A stretch of DNA of 20,505 bases, from positions 1 through 20,505 of IMG/VR virus record IMGVR_UViG_3300037891_000124; one strand, given 5' to 3'. Shown piece by piece: positions 6,849-14,534 of the stretch. Source of the DNA: a virus. A model generated the notes under the pieces. It had not been told where the DNA came from, made no database searches, and was given only the letters and a program-made list of their open reading frames with translations. Numbering within the stretch: the first letter of the stretch is position 1; every line of letters starts with the position of its first letter. Made by a program: the position numbers and the translations under genes.

Positions 6849-8201
6849 ATGGGATTTTTTAATAAAGAACTAAAAGAGCTATTTGATTTTAGCTCCAAAG
6901 AGCGTCCTAAAGTTGTAGCTGATGAGATACAAGCTGGTGTAGAAGAAGCTGGTAAAGGCAGGGGCTTGGGTGTTCAAACTAAGAAAAGAAAACAGCCTAA
7001 CTTCTCTTTAAGTGATGCAGGGCAGAACTTGTATAAGGATTCTTATGGGGCTTCTGAGGAAGCTTTAGCTAAACAAGAGCAAATTCGTAAGGACATTCAA
7101 AGCCAAAGTATTACTAATATTCTATCTGCTGTTATGAAAGATACTGAGAATGAAACTCAAAAGTATTTACCCAAAGGCGATACTTTAGGTGAGGCTACTT
7201 ATTTAACTAAAGAAGAACAAAAGCAGCGCACTATTACAACAGTAGGTTCTTTTTTAAAAGGGTCATATAAACCGTTAGAAGGCTCTGGCATTGTTATTGA
7301 CACTACTGTAGCCGATAAAATTAGGTCTGGAAATGAGCGACAAGTACTTGAAGTAAAGGACGGTAAGGTAGTTCAAGCAACAACAAAACCGGGCCAATTT
7401 AGTGATATGTATGGTCAAGGAGCTACATCACGGGCAGAAAATCAAGGCATAGGTTATGCAGGAGTAGTTGTACATCATACAGAACATACAGGGGCAGAGA
7501 AACATATACGTGGTGGTATGAATATAACCAGCTATGAAAAAGACGGTGAGACAAAACACCAACAAGTAGGCTACCACTTCTACATTGATAGGAAAGGCGT
7601 AGTACACCAAGGCGCACCTTTAGAAAAGCGTGTTAATCATGTAGGCGGTTTAGCTAGGTGGGCTGCAGGAGAGTATAAAAAAAGATATAAGAAAAAAGCA
7701 AAAGGTAATACCGATACCAAGGAGTATAAAGCAATAGAGACAGAAGCCTTAGAACTTATGAAAAAAGGCGACATCCTTACTAATGAAAATACCATAGCTA
7801 TAACTCTTTTAGGTTCTGTTAATGATGCAACCGCTGAACAACTAAAGTCATTTACATCACTATCTAAAGATATACATGAACAGACTAAAATTGGCTATGA
7901 TAAATTTGATACTCATGGTATGCTTCCTTATCAAGATAGAATGGCAACGGAAGGTGTACTAGCATTAAATCATATGTTAAAGAAATTAACTGGAAAAGAA
8001 CGTGCTGGCTATAAAGCTAGAACATTTAACTTCCAAGACCTAAAACCAAATGGCTTGGGTGGTAGAACAAAATCTTATCCTTTTGTATCTAAAGAGGATG
8101 TTTTAGCATTTCAAAGACAATATTCTGAATTAGTAAATGATGGCATTATGGGTCCAAAAACAATGGCAATGATGGAAAAAGTAGGATACTTTAAAAAATG
8201 A
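6849..8201 (+). CDS. N-acetylmuramoyl-L-alanine amidase with peptidoglycan-binding domain
   Basis: The 450-residue protein has a 190-residue N-terminal extension of unknown role, then an Amidase_2 (PGRP/T7 lysozyme-like) domain at about 200-375, then a PG_binding_1-like domain at about 403-448 (F-Q-R-Q-Y, then D-G-I-M-G-P-K-T). The amidase cleaves the bond between N-acetylmuramic acid and L-Ala. Zinc-site candidates are H209 or H210 (V-V-V-H-H-T), H356 (D-T-H-G) and E368 (A-T-E-G) in place of the usual Cys or Asp. Y-H-F-Y-I-D with V-H-Q-G follows the family core. ATG 6849 is chosen because GGAG lies 6 bases before it; a TTG at 6837 would overlap the upstream gene. Its place among virion genes and its extension suggest a virion-borne murein hydrolase, but it may serve as the endolysin. 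Confidence 0.85.
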   Translation: MGFFNKELKELFDFSSKERPKVVADEIQAGVEEAGKGRGLGVQTKKRKQPNFSLSDAGQNLYKDSYGASEEALAKQEQIRKDIQSQSITNILSAVMKDTENETQKYLPKGDTLGEATYLTKEEQKQRTITTVGSFLKGSYKPLEGSGIVIDTTVADKIRSGNERQVLEVKDGKVVQATTKPGQFSDMYGQGATSRAENQGIGYAGVVVHHTEHTGAEKHIRGGMNITSYEKDGETKHQQVGYHFYIDRKGVVHQGAPLEKRVNHVGGLARWAAGEYKKRYKKKAKGNTDTKEYKAIETEALELMKKGDILTNENTIAITLLGSVNDATAEQLKSFTSLSKDIHEQTKIGYDKFDTHGMLPYQDRMATEGVLALNHMLKKLTGKERAGYKARTFNFQDLKPNGLGGRTKSYPFVSKEDVLAFQRQYSELVNDGIMGPKTMAMMEKVGYFKK

Positions 8202-8782
8202 GTAGAGCATTAAACGGCCCAATTCCCGGCCAATCACTTACAGACGAGCCAAGCAACTACGCTTGGGAGCGTCCACCTGAGACTGCCGATCCTACCGAGG
8301 CACTTAGTATGCACCTTAAAAAGATGGCTGGCCCTAAGTTTATGGATAGTGCGCTTTACATGATGGAACTTGGTGTACCTGCAGATGTAATCACCAACAC
8401 TACTTTAACTATGGCTATAGGTAACGGTATTCACAGCGTTGATGTTGGACTTATGATTGCCCCTGCCATACATAAAGAGGTTGTATCTATAGCTGACATG
8501 GCTGGCATTGAATACGATGAGCATTTCCCAGAGGATGCAGAGAAAGAGCAAGAAGCTAAAGAAAAGCTTAAGACACTTGTTATATCCAAGATGAAACGCA
8601 ATCAACCTGAAGGCAAAGCTGAAATATCACAAACTATGGAGGCTATGACTAGCCCCCAGACAGAAGAGTTTGAGGATATGCAGGAGCAAGATGAGCCTAT
8701 GGATATGGCACAAGCAGAAGAACCACAGGAGCCACCTACACCAGAAGACATGGGCATGGGCTTAATGAGTAGGGGAGCATAA
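8198..8782 (+). CDS. Putative virion-associated protein with acidic Met/Pro-rich tail
   Basis: The 194-residue protein begins with a G-P-I-P-G-Q-S-L-T motif and W-E-R-P-P, a signature I associate with conserved structural-module proteins of marine phages. The central part (about 40-120) is a compact helical region with A-L-Y-M-M-E-L-G-V-P-A-D. The C-terminal 60 residues are strongly acidic and rich in Met, Gln and Pro (E-E-P-Q-E-P-P-T-P-E-D), probably disordered. Its ATG overlaps the amidase stop as ATGA, and the next gene begins 3 bases after its stop, so it is expressed with the internal virion genes. The acidic tail could be a scaffold or packaging contact. The precise role is unknown. Confidence 0.65.
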   Translation: MSRALNGPIPGQSLTDEPSNYAWERPPETADPTEALSMHLKKMAGPKFMDSALYMMELGVPADVITNTTLTMAIGNGIHSVDVGLMIAPAIHKEVVSIADMAGIEYDEHFPEDAEKEQEAKEKLKTLVISKMKRNQPEGKAEISQTMEAMTSPQTEEFEDMQEQDEPMDMAQAEEPQEPPTPEDMGMGLMSRGA

Positions 8783-8785
8783 CTC

Positions 8786-10348
8786 ATGGGTATTAATTTA
8801 AACGTCTTAAGTGCAGTAGCTGGTGCAGCAGAGCAATACACAAAGAATACAGGGGAGCTTAAAAAAGAGCTACGTGAGAATAAACGTAGGCAGCGTGATT
8901 GGTTAGCTACTTATGGTACTAAGGCTCTTAATGAAACTAAGCAACAGCAAGAGAGCGTACAGTCTGCTTTAGATGACTTAAAAGCACGTGGGTTAGATAC
9001 CCCAGATGCAATCCAGCTACTCCAAAAGCACGGCGTAGGTTCTGTGCTTGAGTTATCTAAATACGTAAAAGAGTATGAAATAGCTAATAATACAAAAGTA
9101 GACAAAGACCTTATGAATAAGCTATGGACTTCTGCAGATGACTTCACTACAACTGAGACTACCTTTGAGGCTGCTGTAGCTAAAGTATTTGGTGCATCTG
9201 CAGGGGCTGCAACTGCGCCTGTAATACAAGAGGCTGAAGATAGAAACTTCTTTGAGCAACTTAAGTATAACATGGGTGAGCGTTATGATGATGAGCTTGA
9301 GGACTTCTTAACTGATGCCTCTGAGGGTATCGGTGGTAAGTCCATTAGAGAACTAAGAGCTATGTCAGCGTCTTCACCTTCTATGCTTGGCACTGAAGGT
9401 TCTGCTGTGTTTGACAGGTCTGTTCTTAGGGGTAATGAGCCTTCTGCTGGCGAAGTTAGACTTTGGAAAAACACTACAAATATTATTGTACGAGAGACAC
9501 TTAAAAATCTTTCACCAGCAGACAGACAAGCAGTTGAAATGAGGGAGTCAAATTCAGATTCAGGCTTTAGTGTCCGTGACACAGATGATATATTCTTTGA
9601 TTTAGCTGATCCTGACAGTGTTTATTTTGAGGCATTTAGTGAGGCTACTAGAAAAGTACACGAACAAAATCCTTTCTCTGACAACAGGTCTGCTAGAGGT
9701 GCATATGGCGGTCAAGCTGCCCTAGATGCAATACTTAATCCACCAGAGCCACTTACACCAGAAGAGTTAGCAGAACAACTTGAGCAAGACCTTATAGATA
9801 ATAATCTAACAGGGGCTACTAGACCTGAAGATTTAGGTGAATCTACAGACGTACAAGTAGGTGAGTACTTTAGGGACAATAATAAAGACTTTGTTATATC
9901 AAATGGAGAGTTAATCGGGCGTCCAGAAGATGCACCCTTTGAGGAATCTAAAGTTGTAGAACTGCCCCCAACAGAACTGCCTGTAGAAGAAGGGACTTAC
10001 AATAGTGATCTAACTCTAAAAGCCCAACCTACTGTAGCCCCTGAAGGCGTACCTACACGTCCAGAGCCTACGTATAGAGGTGAGGAAAAGAAACTATTAG
10101 AGAGACCTAGAAACAAAAGAGCCATAGATGATTGGGATGATCAATATGGAGATAAGTACAACTACGATGGTACTTACAAAATAGTTAGACCTCAAGGCCC
10201 AAGACCTGAAGATATAAATAGCCGAGAGTATTATGAGTATGAGCTTTGGGATGCTACCTTCGGAGATACCCATGATCCTCGCACAGGATATCCTCTAATA
10301 GAAGGCTTAGATAAGACCCTCATTCCTAACTCAGAGGTTGCTGAATAA
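8786..10348 (+). CDS. Putative internal virion protein
   Basis: The 520-residue protein has no enzyme motif that I can find. Residues about 15-70 form a charged helix with coiled-coil character (K-K-E-L-R-E-N-K-R-R-Q-R-D-W). The middle (about 150-300) is mixed helical and acidic. The last 200 residues are rich in Pro, Glu and Asp with many aromatic residues (Y-E-Y-E-L-W-D, then G-D-K-Y-N-Y-D-G), suggesting an extended binding region. GGGGAG precedes the ATG by about 10 bases, and the stop TAA overlaps the next ATG by one base. In T7-like phages the genes just before the giant internal protein encode inner-core and ejection proteins (the gp14 and gp15 positions). I assign this role by position and size, not by sequence homology. 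Confidence 0.65.
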   Translation: MGINLNVLSAVAGAAEQYTKNTGELKKELRENKRRQRDWLATYGTKALNETKQQQESVQSALDDLKARGLDTPDAIQLLQKHGVGSVLELSKYVKEYEIANNTKVDKDLMNKLWTSADDFTTTETTFEAAVAKVFGASAGAATAPVIQEAEDRNFFEQLKYNMGERYDDELEDFLTDASEGIGGKSIRELRAMSASSPSMLGTEGSAVFDRSVLRGNEPSAGEVRLWKNTTNIIVRETLKNLSPADRQAVEMRESNSDSGFSVRDTDDIFFDLADPDSVYFEAFSEATRKVHEQNPFSDNRSARGAYGGQAALDAILNPPEPLTPEELAEQLEQDLIDNNLTGATRPEDLGESTDVQVGEYFRDNNKDFVISNGELIGRPEDAPFEESKVVELPPTELPVEEGTYNSDLTLKAQPTVAPEGVPTRPEPTYRGEEKKLLERPRNKRAIDDWDDQYGDKYNYDGTYKIVRPQGPRPEDINSREYYEYELWDATFGDTHDPRTGYPLIEGLDKTLIPNSEVAE

Positions 10349-13300
10349 TGAGAGTGCTTGACGCAAAGTTTATAAACCCAAGCCAACAAGAGCCTGACTT
10401 CATGACCTACACAGGTGGTGAGAAGGATACGTTTGGCATTAGTGATCTCACAGAGGATCACAACTACAACGTCATTGAAGCGCAGATGAAAGCTCGCTTT
10501 GGTATGTCTGAGAAGTCTCACGACAGGCAAGAAGTCGTAGATAAGTGGATTAATTACAACAGAAAGTTTAACGTAGGTAACACCCTTAGTGTACTAGGGG
10601 AAGCCAGCTACTTAAGCAAAGCTGACGATGAAGAGAAAGTAAAAGCTCTCAACTCGTACAAACTCTTTGATAACATGAAGGGTTCCTTTAGTGGTGGCAC
10701 TGTTGGTCAAAAGCTAGACAGTGTGTATGACTACGGTATGGCTTTGATTGTAGACCCTGTTAACTTGGTCAGCTTTGGTGCTGGTAAGTTAGCTACAGGT
10801 GGTGCTTCAAAGGTTGCTGCTGAAGCTGCAAAAGAAGCTTTAACAATATCTGCTAATCAAATAATAAAGAAGGCAGGACAAGAAGGTGCTAAACGCTCTA
10901 TGCTTAAGCCAGCCATAAAAGCTGAGATAGGTAGAGCGCGTCAACGTGTGCTTAGTAAGTCACTAAAGGGTGAGGCTGTAGATGAGCTTGAAGAAGGTGT
11001 TGTAAAGGGTGCGCTTGAAAAAGCTGCAACTAAAGAGCTTAGAGTTGGCTTTGGTGTTGAGACTGTTAGTGCTATAGGTATTGATGCAGTACAGCAAAAT
11101 ATGACTTACCGTGAGGTAGGCTTTCAAGATGAGTTTAGTTATTTAAACTCTGGCTTAATTGCTGGCGGCGGTTTCTTTGGCTATGGGCTAGTTAAAACAT
11201 TAGGTATGTTTTCTGGTACAGACCTACCCAAGTCTGTAGTCTTAGATACATATGATGCTGCTGTAACTGCAGAAGCTGCAGCTATAAAGATGGCAAAGCA
11301 AGAGGGCATAGAAAAGAATAAAGAAGTATTAGAAAAACTTAGAGCAGACACTGCAGAGGCAAAACAAGCTAGAGATAAAATTATAGCCTCTATTAACGCT
11401 AGTAAGGAGGCCTCTGAAAAGTGGGCTAAGATGTTAGCGGAAGGTAGAAAGACTGCAAAGGGTTTAAGAGAAGACGGAGTTACCAGTAGTCCAGATTCAG
11501 TAGAAGGCATTAGTGCTTTTCTAAATGGTAATAAAAAAGGTGAAAACCAGTTTGACGGTATGAGAGATATATTTGAGCAAAATGGTATTAAGCTTGTTGG
11601 TGAAGATGATGTATGGCGAGGTGTAGTACACTTTGTTGCTGATACAGCCAAGAACGCACCTGAACCCATTAAAAAAGAAATACAGTCTTTGTATGAAAAT
11701 ACTATAAAAGCTTTAGATGAAGGATTTGATGGCGTTAATACTTTAGATGAAGCTATGCCTTTGATGGCACAGAAGTTCAGTTACGCTGGTAGCTTAATGC
11801 AGACAGCCTCAATGCTGGGCCGAGATATTAATAACGTTAAAAAGGTTAAGGCTGCACTAGGTGACGGTAAAAGCGTTACACCAGAGGAACTACTTGAGGG
11901 CGTTATGGACCCTAGTACTGGTACAGCTAAGAACGCTGAAAAAGGAAAGCGTGGTTTGTTTGGACGCTCACAGGATAACCTTATTCGTGTGCTTGTAACT
12001 CATCCCGGTACTACTGCGCTTAACTTGTTAGGATGGGTACATGCCTCTGGTATTCAATCTGTTTCTGACATACTTAGGGGTGCGCTTTATGGTGGCGCAT
12101 GGGCTGCAAAAGGTTTAACAGGTCAAGCAGATGCTGTTGAATATGCAACAAAAAGTAAACTTATGTTTGACTTGCAAAAACAAAAGATGCGAAACCTTCT
12201 TAACCCTTTTGCTACACAAGAAGAAACACTTAACTTCCTGTCTCTTAACCCTAAGATGCGTAATGAGCTATTTCGTTACGTATCAGGTGGCGTAGACAGT
12301 AAAGATGTTTTAAAGAGCTTAGACTTAGAGTTTGATGACCTTGAAAAAGAGGGTGCTGGTGAAAAAATAATTAACACCTTTCAAACCATGTATGGGGTTA
12401 AAGCTGTAGACATTTTGACTAAGACACAGGAGTTTATGTATAACATAGACAAACAGATACGGCTTAAGTATAACGTAAGCTACAATGAATTTATGTCAGC
12501 TAGGGATGCCCAAGGCGCACCCGTACATTGGAATAAGATGCGCTCTGATGACTTCATTAAAATACAAGCTACTGCTGTAGATGATGCATTACGTAATGTG
12601 TTTGCTAAGTCTTTTAGTGGCGGTGACTTTAAAAGAGACCGTAACATTGTAGAAATGGTAGCCAAGACTATAGAAGACGCACGTAAGTATCCTATCCTTG
12701 GTGCTATGGTTCCCTTTGGGCAGTTTTTTAATAACACTATTGCGTTTATGGCTGATTACAGCCCTATTAGCCTTGTACATAGTAAGTTTGCTAAGAACAG
12801 TAGAGACCCTATGGAAATGGTAACTAAGATGGGTGTAGGATTAACTGCTGTATACGCAGCATCTGAGTTTGAAATGAAGAACATGGAAGAAGGCTTGGCT
12901 TGGCATGAGGAACGTGACGATGATGGACAAGTAAGGTCACGCCTATATGACTTCCCATTTAGCTATTGGAAAGGTGTAGGACGCATTGTGGCGCACCTTA
13001 GACGCGATGGTGAAGTACCTGTTGAGCTTATTGATGATGTTACCACTACGTTTGGTACAGCAAACCTTACACGATCTTTAGGTGAAGCAACATCATCTGC
13101 ATTTGAAACTGTTCAAGATGCTCTTTCAGGAGACTACCCTGAACTAAAAGAAGGTTTGCAGAAAGCCTTTGGTAGCATAGGTTCTATGTATATATCTGGA
13201 TTTAGTAGGCCACTAGACCCTCTTAATCAAATTACAGCGTTTGCTATGGGTGACGCCTATAATGAAACAGATCGTAACATTGGTAGTAAGTTCATCAACA

Positions 13301-13944
13301 ACTCCACACGTTACGTTGAGAGTATCTTTGACGGCTTTGATCAGCTTACAGGCATACCTACTGCTGCAGGTACTGCACTAGGATTAGACATGACAGAAAC
13401 ACCTGCTAGGGAAAGACCTTTGGAAGAAAGACCTAGAGGCGTAGCTATTGGGCGTATCTTTGGTTACAGGGACTCACCTGCACCACAGGCCATTGATAAG
13501 ATGTTTGCTGATATAGGTAAGCCTAAGTGGAAGACAGAAGTCAAGTCGGCTGTGCCAGAGGCCAACAATACGCTTAACAGGGTTATAACTAAATACTTAG
13601 AAGCAGAAGCAGCTAAGGTTGTCTATGGTGATAAATGGAAGAACTCATCATTAGATCAAAAGAAATCCGATCAAAAACTAGCGGTATCTAGGGCTAAAAA
13701 AAGAGCTTTGGCTGAGTTGTACAGATCAGGCAACCCTACAGATAAACGTCATCGTGAAATGTTTAAGCTTAGTAGGCGAGGGTCAGGTGTAACTATGTCT
13801 GACATGGAGGAAGCTTTAGAGGAGATTGGCATAGATAAGAAAGTAGAAGACTTATCATACGATCAGCTACGCCTACTAAGGCGTTTTCTAAAGATGGAGA
13901 AGCGGGAACTTAAACGTTCTTCCAGAGAATCACTTAGAGGTTAA
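10348..13944 (+). CDS. Giant internal virion protein (T7 gp16-like position)
   Basis: At 1198 residues this is the largest gene of the window and the last of the structural operon, as is the inner-core/ejectosome protein gp16 in T7-like phages. Residues about 115-155 include a Gly-rich hydrophobic stretch (V-D-P-V-N-L-V-S-F-G-A-G-K-L), with another near 265-290 (L-I-A-G-G-G-F-F-G-Y-G). Residues about 300-372 are a long charged coiled coil. The C-terminal 100 residues are highly basic, with R-A-K-K-R and a K-R-E-L-K-R-S-S-R ending, suitable for nucleic-acid or capsid contact. I see no lytic transglycosylase motif like that of T7 gp16; a separate amidase gene upstream may supply that activity. 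The stop codon is 4 bases before the A-run of the terminator. Confidence 0.7.
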   Translation: MRVLDAKFINPSQQEPDFMTYTGGEKDTFGISDLTEDHNYNVIEAQMKARFGMSEKSHDRQEVVDKWINYNRKFNVGNTLSVLGEASYLSKADDEEKVKALNSYKLFDNMKGSFSGGTVGQKLDSVYDYGMALIVDPVNLVSFGAGKLATGGASKVAAEAAKEALTISANQIIKKAGQEGAKRSMLKPAIKAEIGRARQRVLSKSLKGEAVDELEEGVVKGALEKAATKELRVGFGVETVSAIGIDAVQQNMTYREVGFQDEFSYLNSGLIAGGGFFGYGLVKTLGMFSGTDLPKSVVLDTYDAAVTAEAAAIKMAKQEGIEKNKEVLEKLRADTAEAKQARDKIIASINASKEASEKWAKMLAEGRKTAKGLREDGVTSSPDSVEGISAFLNGNKKGENQFDGMRDIFEQNGIKLVGEDDVWRGVVHFVADTAKNAPEPIKKEIQSLYENTIKALDEGFDGVNTLDEAMPLMAQKFSYAGSLMQTASMLGRDINNVKKVKAALGDGKSVTPEELLEGVMDPSTGTAKNAEKGKRGLFGRSQDNLIRVLVTHPGTTALNLLGWVHASGIQSVSDILRGALYGGAWAAKGLTGQADAVEYATKSKLMFDLQKQKMRNLLNPFATQEETLNFLSLNPKMRNELFRYVSGGVDSKDVLKSLDLEFDDLEKEGAGEKIINTFQTMYGVKAVDILTKTQEFMYNIDKQIRLKYNVSYNEFMSARDAQGAPVHWNKMRSDDFIKIQATAVDDALRNVFAKSFSGGDFKRDRNIVEMVAKTIEDARKYPILGAMVPFGQFFNNTIAFMADYSPISLVHSKFAKNSRDPMEMVTKMGVGLTAVYAASEFEMKNMEEGLAWHEERDDDGQVRSRLYDFPFSYWKGVGRIVAHLRRDGEVPVELIDDVTTTFGTANLTRSLGEATSSAFETVQDALSGDYPELKEGLQKAFGSIGSMYISGFSRPLDPLNQITAFAMGDAYNETDRNIGSKFINNSTRYVESIFDGFDQLTGIPTAAGTALGLDMTETPARERPLEERPRGVAIGRIFGYRDSPAPQAIDKMFADIGKPKWKTEVKSAVPEANNTLNRVITKYLEAEAAKVVYGDKWKNSSLDQKKSDQKLAVSRAKKRALAELYRSGNPTDKRHREMFKLSRRGSGVTMSDMEEALEEIGIDKKVEDLSYDQLRLLRRFLKMEKRELKRSSRESLRG

Positions 13945-13948
13945 TACG

Positions 13949-13986
13949 AAAAAAAGGGGCGGTCACAACGACTGCCCCTCTTGCTT
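13949..13986. terminator. Bidirectional rho-independent terminator between converging operons
   Basis: The arms 13955-13964 and 13970-13979 form a 10-bp stem with one G-U pair and a 5-base loop (ACAAC). On the left are seven A residues (13949-13955), which become a perfect U-tract for minus-strand transcripts. On the right, CTTGCTTTGTTT gives a weaker T-rich tail for the plus-strand operon. It begins 4 bases after the stop of the giant virion protein. Confidence 0.85.
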
Positions 13987-14002
13987 TGTTTCACGTGAAA
14001 CA
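13987..14002. promoter_or_regulatory. parS: Perfect parS-type ParB binding site (bacterial centromere)
   Basis: The 16-bp palindrome TGTTTCACGTGAAACA matches the canonical chromosomal parS site bound by ParB/Spo0J in many bacteria, including alphaproteobacteria. In bacteria, ParB loads there as a CTP-dependent sliding clamp, spreads to neighbouring DNA and is pulled by ParA. The site lies between the terminator and the stop codon of the 67-residue minus-strand gene, one base past that stop, outside all coding sequence. No second copy and no parA or parB gene is visible in the window. As a self-complementary site without a loop it is a poor RNA hairpin, so a DNA-binding role is the better reading. 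Binding by host ParB is inferred. Confidence 0.8.
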
Positions 14003-14003
14003 T

Positions 14004-14207
14004 TTACTTTACGCCATGTAACTCCGAGCAGTACCTAGCCCATAAATAAACATCCCTAACGCTCTGCATAACGTGCTTACGCTCTGGGCAAGGCTCTATA
14101 TGTTTAACTATAAAATTATCTAGTCCCTCACATAGCTTTGTTAAATCTTCAACAAAGATTTGCCTATTGCCTTTACTGTAGTTTAATGCTTCTTCTTCTA
14201 AGTTCAC
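14004..14207 (-). CDS. Small helical protein next to parS; weak Acb2/Tad1-like resemblance
   Basis: The 67-residue protein begins at a GTG codon with AAAGGTAG about 7 bases upstream. It appears all-helical: a first helix at about 16-38, then a turn with C-P-E-R-K (40-44), then a second helix ending in Y-L-W-A-R-Y (54-59). This helix, P-x-R/E, helix-with-W-A pattern recalls the helical hairpin of Acb2/Tad1-family phage proteins, which sequester cyclic nucleotide signals of CBASS and Thoeris defence. The match is short and by eye, so a generic helical hairpin is equally possible. It has its own promoter-like sequence upstream and lies directly beside the parS site and terminator, like a small accessory cassette. 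An alternative is a partner of the parS site, for example a ParB-interacting protein. Confidence 0.6.
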   Translation of the reverse strand: MNLEEEALNYSKGNRQIFVEDLTKLCEGLDNFIVKHIEPCPERKHVMQSVRDVYLWARYCSELHGVK

Positions 14208-14242
14208 GGGGCTACCTTTCTTGTGTGTGTCTTTATAGCAAC

Positions 14243-14271
14243 ACTTTAAAGCTTATCAGAAAGGTTGTCAA
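14243..14271 (-). promoter_or_regulatory. Sigma70-like promoter for the parS-adjacent gene
   Basis: Read on the minus strand, a perfect -35 TTGACA (14271-14266) is followed, after exactly 17 bases, by TAAAGT (14248-14243), a 4-of-6 match to the -10 TATAAT. The start codon of the 67-residue gene is about 36 bases further on. The element sits in the only minus-strand gap longer than 50 bases (14208-14298). It would be used by host RNA polymerase. Confidence 0.5.
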
Positions 14272-14298
14272 GATGTTTGTTGACCTTCCTACTATCAT

Positions 14299-14520
14299 CT
14301 AACTTTCTATATCTACATTAAAAGGTAAAGGTACACACTCGCTAACTGCCCTTGCTTTTGGTGATGGCCTTGTTTGAAACAGATACAACATATTTAACTC
14401 TCTATATGTTTGACAGTCATCTTCATTTTTAAATGCCATGTTTGGTGCATTTACGATAAACGTTGTTTCTGATGTAACAGGTGTAGTCATTGCCATTATT
14501 ACTACATAAGCCCATATCAT
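14299..14520 (-). CDS. Small exported protein of unknown function
   Basis: The protein has 73 residues. Residues 1-17 form a short signal peptide (M-I-W-A-Y-V-V-I-M-A-M-T-T-P-V-T-S), with likely cleavage before E18. The mature part of about 56 residues contains two cysteines (C36, C62) that could make one disulfide in the periplasm. The ATG is preceded by AAAAAGGAGAACTAAA, a strong ribosome binding site that starts right at the stop of the ribonucleotide reductase gene. I recognise no family. It is the last gene of the replication operon before the junction. Its export and its lack of a metabolic motif set it apart from its neighbours; an envelope-directed role such as superinfection exclusion is only a guess. 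Confidence 0.6.
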   Translation of the reverse strand: MIWAYVVIMAMTTPVTSETTFIVNAPNMAFKNEDDCQTYRELNMLYLFQTRPSPKARAVSECVPLPFNVDIES

Positions 14521-14534
14521 TTTAGTTCTCCTTT

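Noticed and set aside
14208-14298. tRNA gene or attachment site in the minus-strand gap
   Set aside because: No cloverleaf arms or CCA end can be folded, and no integrase is visible; the gap is explained by a promoter and ribosome binding site.
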